Assembly: GCA_937995825.1 (NCBI GenBank)
Contig: CALKJO010000012.1
Span: 1 to 53,177, forward strand
Length of the DNA: 53,177 nt
Source of the DNA: an uncultured Anaerolineae bacterium
Lineage (GTDB): Bacteria; Chloroflexota; Anaerolineae; Aggregatilineales; Phototrophicaceae
Reading direction: 5' to 3'
In this document: piece after piece, positions 30,759-39,091 of the stretch
Numbering within the stretch: position 1 is the first letter of the stretch
How the letters are laid out: each line of letters starts with the position of its first letter
Made by a program: the position numbers and the translations under genes
Notes under the pieces: model-generated
Database searches by the model: none
What the model was told of the DNA's origin: nothing
What the model saw: only the letters and a program-made list of their open reading frames with translations

Positions 30759-32036
30759 ATGCCGGCAACAATTCTAGTTGGGCTGCAATGGGGTGATGAG
30801 GGCAAAGGGCGGGTCGCGGACTGGCTGGCGTCATCGTCGGAGATCGTGGCGCGCTATGCAGGTGGGGACAACGCTGGACACACCGTTTACGTGGCGGGCA
30901 AGATGTTCAAACTGCATATGATCCCGTCCGGCATTCTGCATGATCGGGTCACGTGTGTTCTAGGTGGTGGGATGGTGGTCAATCCCGTCAATCTAGTTCG
31001 GGAGATCGACGGTCTGGCTGCTGCTGGAGTCGAGATTAATCCGGCTCGGCTGGCGATCAGCACCAAAGCGCATATCATCACGCCGGCGCACATCGCGCTG
31101 GATCGGGCAAATGAGCTGGCGCGCGGAAAAGCGGCGATTGGAACGACGCTGCGCGGAATCGGCCCGGCATATCTGGATAAAACCGGTCGACAGGGGATTC
31201 GCGCCGAAACAATGCGCGACCCGGAGGGCTTCGGCGATGCGCTGATCGCGCAGATCGAGCGCGCCAATGCAAAGCTGACTGCGCAAGGGCTGGATACGCT
31301 CGACGCGCAGCGCGAGACCCTCCCCTATATCGACGCCGCGCGGCGGCTTGCGCCATTTCTTCAGGATACGGCGCGGCTGGTGAATCGGCGTCTGGATGAG
31401 GGAGCGCGCGTCCTGTGCGAAGGCGCGCAGGGGACGATGCTGGACATCGATCATGGGGATTATCCGTTTGTGACCAGCTCGAATCCGACGGCTGGCGGCG
31501 CGCTGATCGGCTTAGGGTTTGGCGCGCGCCACGTGGATCGGGTGGTTGGCGTCGCCAAAGCCTTCAGCACGCGGGTAGGAGCAGGTCCCTTTCCGACGGA
31601 GCTGGATGATGAAATCGGCGCTCGGCTGCGCGGAACGGGTGAGCATTTCTGGGATGAATTCGGGACAACGACAGGAAGACCGCGCCGAACGGGCTGGCTT
31701 GATCTGGTGATTTTGCGATATGCGTGCATGATCAATGGAGTGACGGAAATTGTGCTGACTAAGCTCGATGTGCTGAGCGGGCTGGAAACGCTGCGCATTG
31801 GGACGCGGTATCGGATTGGCACAGAATGGACTGTCTACCCCACAGAGATTCAGGATACGATCGAACCGGATTATGTCGATCTGCCCGGATGGACGGGGGA
31901 GATCGGCGGCATTCGACGGTGGGCGGATTTGCCGGGGAACGCGCGGCGGTATGTGGATTTCATCCAAGAAGCGCTGTCAATCCCGATAGCGACGGTAAGC
32001 GTGGGTCCAGAACGACATCAACTAGTGCATCGTTGA
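30759..32036 (+). CDS. purA: Adenylosuccinate synthetase
   Basis: The 425-residue enzyme joins IMP and aspartate with GTP, the first step from IMP to AMP. The start GLQWGDEGKGRVADWLA contains the catalytic Asp and P-loop, GGDNAGHTV the catalytic His, and GTTLRGIGPAY, QGTMLDIDHGDYPFVTSSN and TTTGRPRRTGW are all conserved. KLDVLSGLE supplies the GTP base contact. GGGGTGA precedes the ATG. Length matches bacterial PurA. Confidence 0.97.
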   Translation: MPATILVGLQWGDEGKGRVADWLASSSEIVARYAGGDNAGHTVYVAGKMFKLHMIPSGILHDRVTCVLGGGMVVNPVNLVREIDGLAAAGVEINPARLAISTKAHIITPAHIALDRANELARGKAAIGTTLRGIGPAYLDKTGRQGIRAETMRDPEGFGDALIAQIERANAKLTAQGLDTLDAQRETLPYIDAARRLAPFLQDTARLVNRRLDEGARVLCEGAQGTMLDIDHGDYPFVTSSNPTAGGALIGLGFGARHVDRVVGVAKAFSTRVGAGPFPTELDDEIGARLRGTGEHFWDEFGTTTGRPRRTGWLDLVILRYACMINGVTEIVLTKLDVLSGLETLRIGTRYRIGTEWTVYPTEIQDTIEPDYVDLPGWTGEIGGIRRWADLPGNARRYVDFIQEALSIPIATVSVGPERHQLVHR

Positions 32037-32043
32037 GGCAAAC

Positions 32044-32949
32044 ATGCTCGACAAGCGGACATACCTTCATCAGATGGACGCGCCTGTGAATGAACCGCCG
32101 CGCCGTGTGGTGTCGCTTGTCCCCAGCGTGACGGAGACGCTTTTCGATCTGGGAATGGGCGAGACGGTGGTCGGAGTGACGGATTACTGTGTGCATCCGG
32201 CGGCAAGAGTGGCGCAGCTCCCTAAAGTAGGCGGGACGAAAAACCCCAATCTTGAACGGATCATTGCTCTCAAACCCGATCTGGTGATCGCGAATCGTGA
32301 GGAAAACCGGAAAGCCGATGTCGAGGCGCTGCAGGCGGCGGGGATTGCAGTATGGGTGACTTTTCCACGGACGGTGCGCGAGGCATTCAATCTGATCTGG
32401 AACATCATGCACGTGTTTGATCGGACGGATAAGGTGGAGGGCGTCCGCGCCGCGGAATGGACGCTTGATTGGCTGGAACGGCTGGCTGAGAGCCGACAAA
32501 CACCTTGCCGGGTGTTCGCCCCGATCTGGTACGATCCATTGATGACCTTCAATGCCGATACATTTTGTCATGATATGCTGCGAGTCTGCGGCGGGACGAA
32601 CATATTTGCGGATCGGGAGCGGCAGTATCCGCTGAGCGCCGATCTCGGGCAAGGGCGAGCGCTTGCCGACGACGACCCCCGACTGGAAGGTCGGGATCGG
32701 CGCTATCCACGTGTGACTCTGGAAGAAGTGACAGCGGCACAGCCGGATGTCATTCTGCTGCCCAGCGAGCCGTTTACATTTACTGACGCGCATGTGCCGA
32801 TTTTTGCAGCATTGGATGTGCCGGCGGCGAAGACGGGGCGAATTCATCTCATCGACGGGACATTGCTGACGTGGTATGGAACGCGAATGGCGCAGGCAAT
32901 GGCTGTGCTGCCGGGTTTATTATGCCCTGAAGCGGAAGCAGTTGAGTGA
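32044..32949 (+). CDS. BtuF-like metal-receptor protein without signal peptide
   Basis: The 301-residue protein has the helical-backbone metal-receptor fold of periplasmic binding proteins for vitamin B12 or siderophores. RRVVSLVPSVTETLFDLG and KVGGTKNPNLERIIALKPDLVIAN form the first lobe, and EEVTAAQPDVILLPSEPF belongs to the second. No signal peptide or lipobox precedes the domain; the N-terminus is hydrophilic. No permease or ATPase gene is nearby. It may therefore be cytoplasmic, or the true start may lie elsewhere. It follows purA by 7 bases and shares TGATG with the kinase gene downstream. Confidence 0.75.
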   Translation: MLDKRTYLHQMDAPVNEPPRRVVSLVPSVTETLFDLGMGETVVGVTDYCVHPAARVAQLPKVGGTKNPNLERIIALKPDLVIANREENRKADVEALQAAGIAVWVTFPRTVREAFNLIWNIMHVFDRTDKVEGVRAAEWTLDWLERLAESRQTPCRVFAPIWYDPLMTFNADTFCHDMLRVCGGTNIFADRERQYPLSADLGQGRALADDDPRLEGRDRRYPRVTLEEVTAAQPDVILLPSEPFTFTDAHVPIFAALDVPAAKTGRIHLIDGTLLTWYGTRMAQAMAVLPGLLCPEAEAVE

Positions 32950-33821
32950 TGGCGAAAAAACGCGAATGGTATGAAGACCTGATTCATGACCTCAAAGCGC
33001 CGCTGACCGCGCTCAAGCTGAACATCGACGCTGTTCAGTATATGGGTCCGCTGAATGATGCGCAGCGCGCAGCAATTGACAAAGCCATCAAGCGAATCGA
33101 TACCATGGGCGACATGATCAATCACACTTTGGAAAAGCTGGCGCAAGATGTCGGGTATATCGAAATCAACCTGGATCAGCTCATCGCGTCATGTCTGGAG
33201 ATCGTGGAGGCAAGCGCTCAGGAACGTGGTATTAGCATTCAGATCGATATACCGCCATCTGGGCTTGGGACGGTCATGGCAGAGGCAAATGAGCTTGATA
33301 AAATTCTACTCAACCTGCTGACCAATGCGATCAAGTACAATGTCGATGGTGGGCATATCACCTTGCGGGCTGAGGGTGACAAGAATTCGGTGCGCATAGC
33401 CGTTTCCGATACTGGGCTGGGAATCGCGCCTGAAGATCAGGCGCGCGTGTTCGAACGATGGGTGACGAGTGGGCAGGGTTCAGGAGTTGGGCTGTCGATT
33501 GTGAAAGCAACGGTTGAGCGGCATGGCGGACAGATCGCGTTAGAAAGCCAGTTGGGCGTTGGCACAACTGTGACCTTCATGCTGCCGCGAGAACAGACAG
33601 CCAAGAAGCATGTCAAAACACCCTATGAGGCGGAGTCAACGGACAGCACATCGGAGGACGATCTGCTGTCGCTGTCTCGGACGCGGACGCTCAAAGCAGA
33701 TCAGATCGCGACCTCCGAGCTGGTCAAACCGGATGAGCTGCTCGATGCAGTGGATGACGACAGCCAGGAGTCGGATGATAACGACTTGGCGGACGCGAAC
33801 GATGATCTCCTGGGCGCGTAG
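32949..33821 (+). CDS. Soluble histidine kinase without sensor domain
   Basis: The 290-residue protein starts almost directly in the DHp helix: LIHDLKAPLTALK puts the phospho-accepting histidine at residue 13. The HATPase domain shows LLNLLTNAIKYN (N box), VSDTGLGI (G1) and GSGVGLSIVK (G2), so ATP binding looks intact. There is no membrane helix or sensor domain. The last 70 residues form an acidic, Ser/Asp-rich tail. No response regulator is adjacent. The ATG shares its first base with the preceding stop. It could take input from a partner such as the upstream receptor-like protein (inference). Confidence 0.85.
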   Translation: MAKKREWYEDLIHDLKAPLTALKLNIDAVQYMGPLNDAQRAAIDKAIKRIDTMGDMINHTLEKLAQDVGYIEINLDQLIASCLEIVEASAQERGISIQIDIPPSGLGTVMAEANELDKILLNLLTNAIKYNVDGGHITLRAEGDKNSVRIAVSDTGLGIAPEDQARVFERWVTSGQGSGVGLSIVKATVERHGGQIALESQLGVGTTVTFMLPREQTAKKHVKTPYEAESTDSTSEDDLLSLSRTRTLKADQIATSELVKPDELLDAVDDDSQESDDNDLADANDDLLGA

Positions 33822-33856
33822 CGAGCGTAATTCCGCGCGGGTCTTGTCTCATTGCA

Positions 33857-33885
33857 TTGATTCCATTTTTCACAGATGGTACACT
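33857..33885 (+). promoter_or_regulatory. Predicted promoter of the ctaA cluster
   Basis: TTGATT (33857-33862) and TACACT (33880-33885) lie 17 bases apart, both four-of-six matches. Transcription would start near 33892, about 64 bases before the GTG of the first gene. Confidence 0.5.
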
Positions 33886-33955
33886 GAACATCGTCGGAGC
33901 AGAACTATTTGTGTCGCTGTGACATGCATGTAAACGATAAAGCGGAGGAAAGCGC

Positions 33956-34270
33956 GTGAGACGATTGACATTTTTAATCGCAGCGCTGTTCATTTTGATC
34001 GCCGGCGGCGGGCTGACGATGCAGTTGATCGCCGGCGGCGGAAATTTACTGCCCGTGCTTCAACAGGTGAGCGCGCCGGATGCATCGCGGACGACGGTGC
34101 TGCCGTGGAAGGCGGAGCAGCTCTTCCTGATGGTGGGCTTTATCCTGTTCAATCTGATTGGCATCGGCGCGACGCTGGCAGCGCTGTTCTGGATTCTAGA
34201 TCGTGGGCTGCGCCGGAGTAAGGCGGAGGCATCGAACGAGAGTGCGCCTGAAGCGGCTGAACGTGGCTGA
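33956..34270 (+). CDS. Small two-helix membrane protein
   Basis: The 104-residue protein has two hydrophobic segments: residues 4-26 (LTFLIAALFILIAGGGLTM) and about 55-82 (LFLMVGFILFNLIGIGATL). Its short C-terminal tail is charged. A strong GGAGG ribosome binding site sits 7 bases before the GTG start. It heads a group of heme-copper oxidase assembly genes, which suggests a link to the respiratory chain; no family was recognised. Confidence 0.7.
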   Translation: MRRLTFLIAALFILIAGGGLTMQLIAGGGNLLPVLQQVSAPDASRTTVLPWKAEQLFLMVGFILFNLIGIGATLAALFWILDRGLRRSKAEASNESAPEAAERG

Positions 34271-34299
34271 GCCAGCGCCATGAAAGGCTACGTTGGATC

Positions 34300-34842
34300 A
34301 TGATTCCGGAGCGTCCGCTTGAACTGCTGGCGCGTTCGGTCGCCTTTCTAGTCGTCGGGATGTTGGTGTTTGCCCTGACGATCCCGCTCATGTTCACTAT
34401 AGTGGAATGCGGCCGTGAATGGCCCGTTTGCGCGGGCAGCATTCTCCCACAACCGACGGATTTAGCGCTGTTTCTGGGCTGGTTTGCGCGCTTGTTCACG
34501 GTGCTGCTGAGCGCGCTGGGTGTGATTTTGCTGGGCGTGTCGATCTTTGCATTCCGCCGCCAGTTGATGAATTTGCAGGAGCTGAGTTCGCTGGCGGCGC
34601 TGCTGGTATTAATTCAGGCGCTTGGCTCGCTGGCGATTGTCATTCTGGGTTTCAATCTTCATTGGGTGATCGCCCATATGCTGGCGGCGGTTCTAATCGC
34701 GCTGGTGTTCGTCTTCAGCGGACTGTGGTCAACCTACGTGACGGATGAACGTCAGTTCCGCCCGTATTTCACGGCATTTGGCTATCTGGTGACGATCATC
34801 GCGTTTATTGCTTCGTTTCTTGCGAATGTTCTGGCATTGTAA
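34300..34842 (+). CDS. Half-length CtaA-like membrane protein
   Basis: The 180-residue protein has about five hydrophobic segments. It resembles one half of CtaA. CGREWPVCAG (C37, C44) mirrors the CGNHWPSCNG element of heme A synthase, followed by a loop and helix GWFARLF matching EWLHRLF. The heme-ligand His of the first helix is A63, whereas the second one (H126 in WVIAHMLAAVL) remains. CtaA itself is encoded 49 bases downstream. It may be a divergent duplicate of one CtaA repeat or an assembly factor. The homology is judged by eye. Confidence 0.65.
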   Translation: MIPERPLELLARSVAFLVVGMLVFALTIPLMFTIVECGREWPVCAGSILPQPTDLALFLGWFARLFTVLLSALGVILLGVSIFAFRRQLMNLQELSSLAALLVLIQALGSLAIVILGFNLHWVIAHMLAAVLIALVFVFSGLWSTYVTDERQFRPYFTAFGYLVTIIAFIASFLANVLAL

Positions 34843-34868
34843 TTGTAATCCATTTGAGATGGCTGGGA

Positions 34869-34885
34869 GTTTTACAAGGTAAAAC
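34869..34885. repeat. Inverted repeat just upstream of ctaA
   Basis: GTTTTAC-AAG-GTAAAAC is a perfect 7-bp inverted repeat with a 3-base loop. It ends 6 bases before the ctaA ATG, next to the ribosome binding site (GGGA). It may be a protein-binding site or an RNA hairpin tuning ctaA translation. Confidence 0.55.
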
Positions 34886-34891
34886 GGGAAA

Positions 34892-35857
34892 ATGGTGCGA
34901 CAAGGGCGTTTATTTTCGTGGTTAGTGCTGAGTACTGCCGGGCTAACTCTGGGATTGATCGTGTTTGGCGCGGTTGTGCGCGTGACGGACTCTGGGTTAG
35001 GCTGTGGCAATCACTGGCCGTCGTGTAATGGGACTTTCTTTCCGCCGCTGGACAATGTGACAGCATGGATCGAATGGCTGCATCGGTTGTTTGCCGCGCT
35101 GATCGGGCTGTTCGGGTTGGGGGCGCTGGCGCTAGCGCTTGTGGCTTATCGGCGGCGCAATCGACTAGTGTTAACGATGACCGCGATTGCGGCGGTGCTG
35201 TTCACCGTGCAGAGTACGCTTGGCGCGCTGGTAGTAGTGCTTGATCTACCGCCAACGATGGTGACGCTGCATCTGGGTGTGGCGATGCTGCTGTTGGGCG
35301 CGCTGCTGGCGGCGGGCGTGTTTGCGCTCTATCGCCCGAAACGTACCTATGGTCGAGACAGCTTCACAGCGCTGGTCTATCTGACCGCCACGATGACTCT
35401 GCTGATCATCCTGACTGGCGCGCTGGTGCGCGGAAGCGGTTCGACACTGGCATGTCTCGACTGGCCCCTCTGCAACGGCGAAGTGCTGCCGATTGAGCAG
35501 GGGCGTTCAGCCGTGATCCACATGACACACCGATTCGCGGTGGTCGGCTTGGGGATCATGAGCGCCATGCTGGTTTGGATGGCATTCCGACAGCGTCAGC
35601 AGCCAGTCGTGCGGGTTCTGGCAGCGGTGGCGTTCGGTCTGTATCTGATGCAGGCGGGAGTGGGCGCGCTGTTCGTCCTGAGCGCGGCAGCGCCGATCTG
35701 GGGCGCGGCGCATGTCGGATTGGCGGCGTCCATGTGGGCAGCGCTGGTGGCGCTTGGCGCTGTGGAGACTATGAATCATCGTTTGCTGACACAGATAGAA
35801 GATGAGCAGGCATGGCAGCTACCAGCGTCCCAAACGCAGCCGAACCCAACAGCGTAG
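34892..35857 (+). CDS. ctaA: Heme A synthase (COX15/CtaA)
   Basis: The 321-residue protein has eight predicted membrane helices in two four-helix repeats. It oxidises heme O to heme A for cytochrome oxidase. Heme-ligand histidines appear at H64 (EWLHRL), H127 (VTLHLG), H213 (MTHRF) and H274 (AAHVG). Cysteine pairs C38/C45 and C188/C194 lie in the extracytoplasmic loops, as in Bacillus CtaA. Presence of this gene implies an aa3-type terminal oxidase, although oxidase subunits lie outside the window. The 3' end overlaps ctaB by 46 bases. Confidence 0.94.
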   Translation: MVRQGRLFSWLVLSTAGLTLGLIVFGAVVRVTDSGLGCGNHWPSCNGTFFPPLDNVTAWIEWLHRLFAALIGLFGLGALALALVAYRRRNRLVLTMTAIAAVLFTVQSTLGALVVVLDLPPTMVTLHLGVAMLLLGALLAAGVFALYRPKRTYGRDSFTALVYLTATMTLLIILTGALVRGSGSTLACLDWPLCNGEVLPIEQGRSAVIHMTHRFAVVGLGIMSAMLVWMAFRQRQQPVVRVLAAVAFGLYLMQAGVGALFVLSAAAPIWGAAHVGLAASMWAALVALGAVETMNHRLLTQIEDEQAWQLPASQTQPNPTA

Positions 35858-36717
35858 GCGCAGCTCTGCGCACTTACCTTGAACTGACCAAGCTGCGAAT
35901 CGTCACGCTGCTGCTCTTCACAACCCTGACGGCGATGGTAATCGCGGCGAATGGCATTCCGCCGCTGCCGATCCTGCTGCCGACGCTCATCGGTGGGGCG
36001 CTGGCGGCGGCGGGGGCGAGCGTGATCAATCAATATCTCGACCGCGATCTGGATGCCAAAATGACGCGCACGGCGCGCCGTCCGATTCCATCGGGTCGAG
36101 TCGCGCCCATCAATGCGCTGATCTTCGGGCTGGCGCTGATCGCCTGGTCAACCCTGATTCTGGGCGTAATGGTGAATTGGCTGGCGGCGCTGCTGGCATT
36201 GGGCGGCGCATTCTACTATGTGATCATCTATACGGCGCTGCTGAAGCGCAACACTGTGCTGAACATCCTGATCGGCGGCGGCGCGGGCGCGATGCCGGTG
36301 CTGGTGGGATGGGCGGCGGTAACGGGCGAATTGTCGATTGAGCCGCTGATCCTGTTTGCGATTGTGTTTTACTGGACGCCGCCGCACAGTTGGGCGCTGG
36401 CGCTGCTGGTGAACGCGGATTACACGCGCGCGAATGTGCCGATGATGCCGGTGGCGCGCGGCGAAGCGGTGACGCGCCAGCAGATTTTGTATTACGCAGT
36501 GCAGCTTCTGATCATCAGCCTGTTTCCGACGTTGTTCGGGACTCTGAGTTGGGTGTATGCGTTGGCGGCGCTAGCGCTTGGGCTGGGTCTGATTCGCATG
36601 TCGCTCATCCTGATCAAGCGCAAGGACGGCGCGACGGCGCGCAGTACCTACAAGTTCTCGACGGCGTATCTAGCATTTCTGTTCATGGCGATGATCCTGG
36701 ATACGCTGCTGCTTTAA
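35812..36717 (+). CDS. ctaB: Heme O synthase (protoheme IX farnesyltransferase)
   Basis: The 301-residue UbiA-superfamily membrane enzyme adds a farnesyl group to heme B. The first aspartate-rich motif NQYLDRDLDAKM, followed by RTARRPIPSG, binds the prenyl diphosphate. TPPHSWALALL and YTRANVPMMPV are the second conserved region. About nine hydrophobic helices are visible. The ATG lies 46 bases inside ctaA. Together the two genes complete heme A synthesis. Confidence 0.95.
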   Translation: MAATSVPNAAEPNSVGAALRTYLELTKLRIVTLLLFTTLTAMVIAANGIPPLPILLPTLIGGALAAAGASVINQYLDRDLDAKMTRTARRPIPSGRVAPINALIFGLALIAWSTLILGVMVNWLAALLALGGAFYYVIIYTALLKRNTVLNILIGGGAGAMPVLVGWAAVTGELSIEPLILFAIVFYWTPPHSWALALLVNADYTRANVPMMPVARGEAVTRQQILYYAVQLLIISLFPTLFGTLSWVYALAALALGLGLIRMSLILIKRKDGATARSTYKFSTAYLAFLFMAMILDTLLL

Positions 36718-36759
36718 GCTCTAATTAAGGAGGCGGGATAACCGCAGTTTGGTGAAGGC

Positions 36760-37245
36760 ATGAGTGAGAGTTCGACAGCGCCAAATGCACAGCCCAAAGC
36801 TGCGCTGCCTGTGGTTTTAGGGGTAGTGCTTTTGGTCGTGTTTGGTGGGTTTTTCCTGATTGAATTTGTCGGTTCAAGTATCTCCTCCGGCGCAGATGAG
36901 GAGACGCCGGCTTCCGCTGATGCGTATCGCGAGCGCGTCGATGCCCTGTTGGCGAACGCCGATCCGAGCCGCGCGGAAGCGCTGCTCGTGCAGTACAACT
37001 GTCTAGGCTGCCACCGCTACGCGGGCGAAGCTGTCGCGCCTCAGTTCACTGGGATTGCAGCGCGGGCGGCGGAACGCCGTCCCCCAATGCCAGCGGATGC
37101 CTATATTTACGAGTCGATTGTGCATCCCGGCGCATATGTGGTTGAGGGCTATCAAAACTCGATGATCCAGAATTTCGAGTCGCAGATCAGCGATCAGGAT
37201 TTGGGCGACATCATCGCTTATCTGCTCACCCCGGACGCAAATTAG
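36760..37245 (+). CDS. Membrane-anchored monoheme cytochrome c
   Basis: The 161-residue protein has an N-terminal anchor (about 16-37), then a class I-like cytochrome c domain with the heme site CLGCH (C81, C84, H85) and probable axial M135 in YQNSMIQNF. SDQDLGDIIAYLLTP is the typical C-terminal helix. It probably donates electrons to the oxidase whose heme is made by the upstream genes. The ATG has only a poor ribosome binding site, while a perfect AAGGAGG (36727-36733) lies 26 bases upstream with no in-frame start near it. Confidence 0.88.
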   Translation: MSESSTAPNAQPKAALPVVLGVVLLVVFGGFFLIEFVGSSISSGADEETPASADAYRERVDALLANADPSRAEALLVQYNCLGCHRYAGEAVAPQFTGIAARAAERRPPMPADAYIYESIVHPGAYVVEGYQNSMIQNFESQISDQDLGDIIAYLLTPDAN

Positions 37246-37247
37246 GC

Positions 37248-38987
37248 ATGTATCTGGATGCATTCACGCTCTCAGCGCTGGTTGATGAGATGTTGGATAC
37301 GCTGGCGGGAGGACGCATCCAGGATGTGCTGGACGTAAACGAAAATGGCATCGGTTGGGAGGTATACGCCAATCACCGACGCCGCTATCTCTACATGAGC
37401 GCGGATCATCGTCAGCCGCGCGTTCACTTTGTCCCTGATAAACTACGGCGCGGACTGCCGAAGCCATCCCAAGTCGGGCTGCTGATGCGGCGCTTGGTGG
37501 AAGGTGGGATCGTCACGCACATCAGCCAGCCGCCCTGGGAGCGCATCATTCAGATCGATGTCGAAGGCGCAGAGGGCGCAGTCAGCGTAGTGATCGAGCC
37601 GATGGAGCGGCGGAGTAATCTGCTGCTAGTGCGCGATGGGATCATTCTGGACTGTATGCGGCGGGTTGGGGCGGACGAGAACCGCTACCGAGTCAGTTTG
37701 CCGAATCATCCGTATGTGCTGCCACCGCCGCAAACCGGCAAGCTCGATCCGCTGCGCCTGAACTTGGAGGGATTGAGCGAGGTTTTCACGCGCGATGCTC
37801 AAAACATTGAGAGACCAGGTCAAGGCGTGAAGGCGCGCAAAACGCACCAGGTGTTGACAGCGCATCTGCTTGGGATCAGCCCGCTGTTGGCGAAAGAGAT
37901 CGCGTTTCGCGCGTCGGGGACGACGGATCAGAAAGCGCAGGACGCGAACTGCGAGCGGATTTTGACAGCGCTGCACGAGGTGGTCGATCCGTTAGGGCGT
38001 CGGATGTGGCAGCCGGGCATTTGTCAAGATGGTCGCGGGCAGGTGACGGCATTCAGCGTCTATCCGCTGACCAGCATCCCAGGCTGGCGGCGGGTGGAGA
38101 CTGTGAGCCAGGCGCTGACGCTGTTCTACTCCGCGCCCGTCGGTGAGGAAGCATATACGGCGGGCAAACAGCCGATCCGCGATGCCATAGCTGAGGCGCG
38201 CGCAAAACTGAGCGCGCGGCTGGCGTCACTGCGAGCGTCTATGATCGACGACTCGCAGCGCGAGCGGCTCCGGCAGAGCGGCGAACTGATCCTGGCGTAT
38301 CAATATGCGATTCAGCCCGGTCAGACGGAGCTGCGAGCGCAGTACGATCTGGATCAGCCTGAGCTGTCCATCGCGCTTGACCCAGCGCTGACCCCATTGG
38401 AAAATGCCCAGCGCTATTTTGAGCGCTACAACAAGGCGAAGCGTGCGCTGGACGACGTGCCGAGCTTGATCGCGCAGACCGAACGGGATTTGGCGTTTCT
38501 AGAGCAGTTAGACACCGATCTGACCCTAGCAGCAAGTTACCCGGAGATTGACGAAGTGCAGGCGGCGCTTCAGGCGAAAGGACTCTGGCGCGGCAAGCCG
38601 CTGGCGAAAGCGAGTTCGAGCAAGACCGCGCCGCTGCGCGTGGTCACATCGGATGGGTTCGTGATCTGGGTCGGGCGAAACAGCCGGCAGAATGAGATCG
38701 TGACCTTCGACAAAGGCAGCCCGGAAGACTGGTGGCTGCATGCGCGCGGCGTGCCAGGAGCGCACGTCATCATCAAGGCGGATGGGCGCAAAGTGCCGGA
38801 AAGCGTGTTCGAGCGTGCGGCGGGACTAGCAGCGTATTACAGCGCGAAGCGTCAGCAGGCGAAAGTCGAAGTGGACGTGACGCAGCGCAGGCACGTGCGC
38901 AAGATCAAAGGCGCGCCGCCTGGTATGGTCACCTATCGGAATGAGGAGACGCGGTTGAGCGTTCCTCGCAGTAAAGAGGAAGAATGA
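37248..38987 (+). CDS. rqcH: RqcH/NFACT family ribosome quality-control protein
   Basis: The 579-residue protein has the NFACT plan: an N-terminal NFACT-N domain beginning FTLSALVDEML, a central helix-hairpin and coiled-coil region (roughly 200-450), and an NFACT-R domain with GRNSRQNEIVT and DWWLHARGVPGAHVII. The family (Rqc2/RqcH; FbpA in older naming) binds stalled 50S subunits and directs C-terminal alanine tails. It lies 2 bases after the cytochrome gene. In some Firmicutes such proteins were named fibronectin-binding; the ribosomal role is now the better supported one. Confidence 0.92.
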   Translation: MYLDAFTLSALVDEMLDTLAGGRIQDVLDVNENGIGWEVYANHRRRYLYMSADHRQPRVHFVPDKLRRGLPKPSQVGLLMRRLVEGGIVTHISQPPWERIIQIDVEGAEGAVSVVIEPMERRSNLLLVRDGIILDCMRRVGADENRYRVSLPNHPYVLPPPQTGKLDPLRLNLEGLSEVFTRDAQNIERPGQGVKARKTHQVLTAHLLGISPLLAKEIAFRASGTTDQKAQDANCERILTALHEVVDPLGRRMWQPGICQDGRGQVTAFSVYPLTSIPGWRRVETVSQALTLFYSAPVGEEAYTAGKQPIRDAIAEARAKLSARLASLRASMIDDSQRERLRQSGELILAYQYAIQPGQTELRAQYDLDQPELSIALDPALTPLENAQRYFERYNKAKRALDDVPSLIAQTERDLAFLEQLDTDLTLAASYPEIDEVQAALQAKGLWRGKPLAKASSSKTAPLRVVTSDGFVIWVGRNSRQNEIVTFDKGSPEDWWLHARGVPGAHVIIKADGRKVPESVFERAAGLAAYYSAKRQQAKVEVDVTQRRHVRKIKGAPPGMVTYRNEETRLSVPRSKEEE

Positions 38988-39091
38988 AGATGGCTGAGCA
39001 GACGCTCATCCCCGCGCCGCTGAGCCGGGTCGATCTGGCGGCATTTGACCCAGACGACACTAATGGCGCTGGTTTGGTGATCAGGCGGTAA
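38984..39091 (+). CDS. Possible 35-residue protein coupled to rqcH
   Basis: A 35-codon frame starts in an ATGA overlap with the rqcH stop and ends at TAA 39089-39091, 11 bases into the convergent glycosyltransferase gene. It encodes an acidic-centred peptide (LAAFDPDDTNGAG). GAGGAAG at the end of rqcH could serve as its ribosome binding site. No homology recognised. It may equally be the remnant of a longer gene. Confidence 0.3.
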   Translation: MKMAEQTLIPAPLSRVDLAAFDPDDTNGAGLVIRR

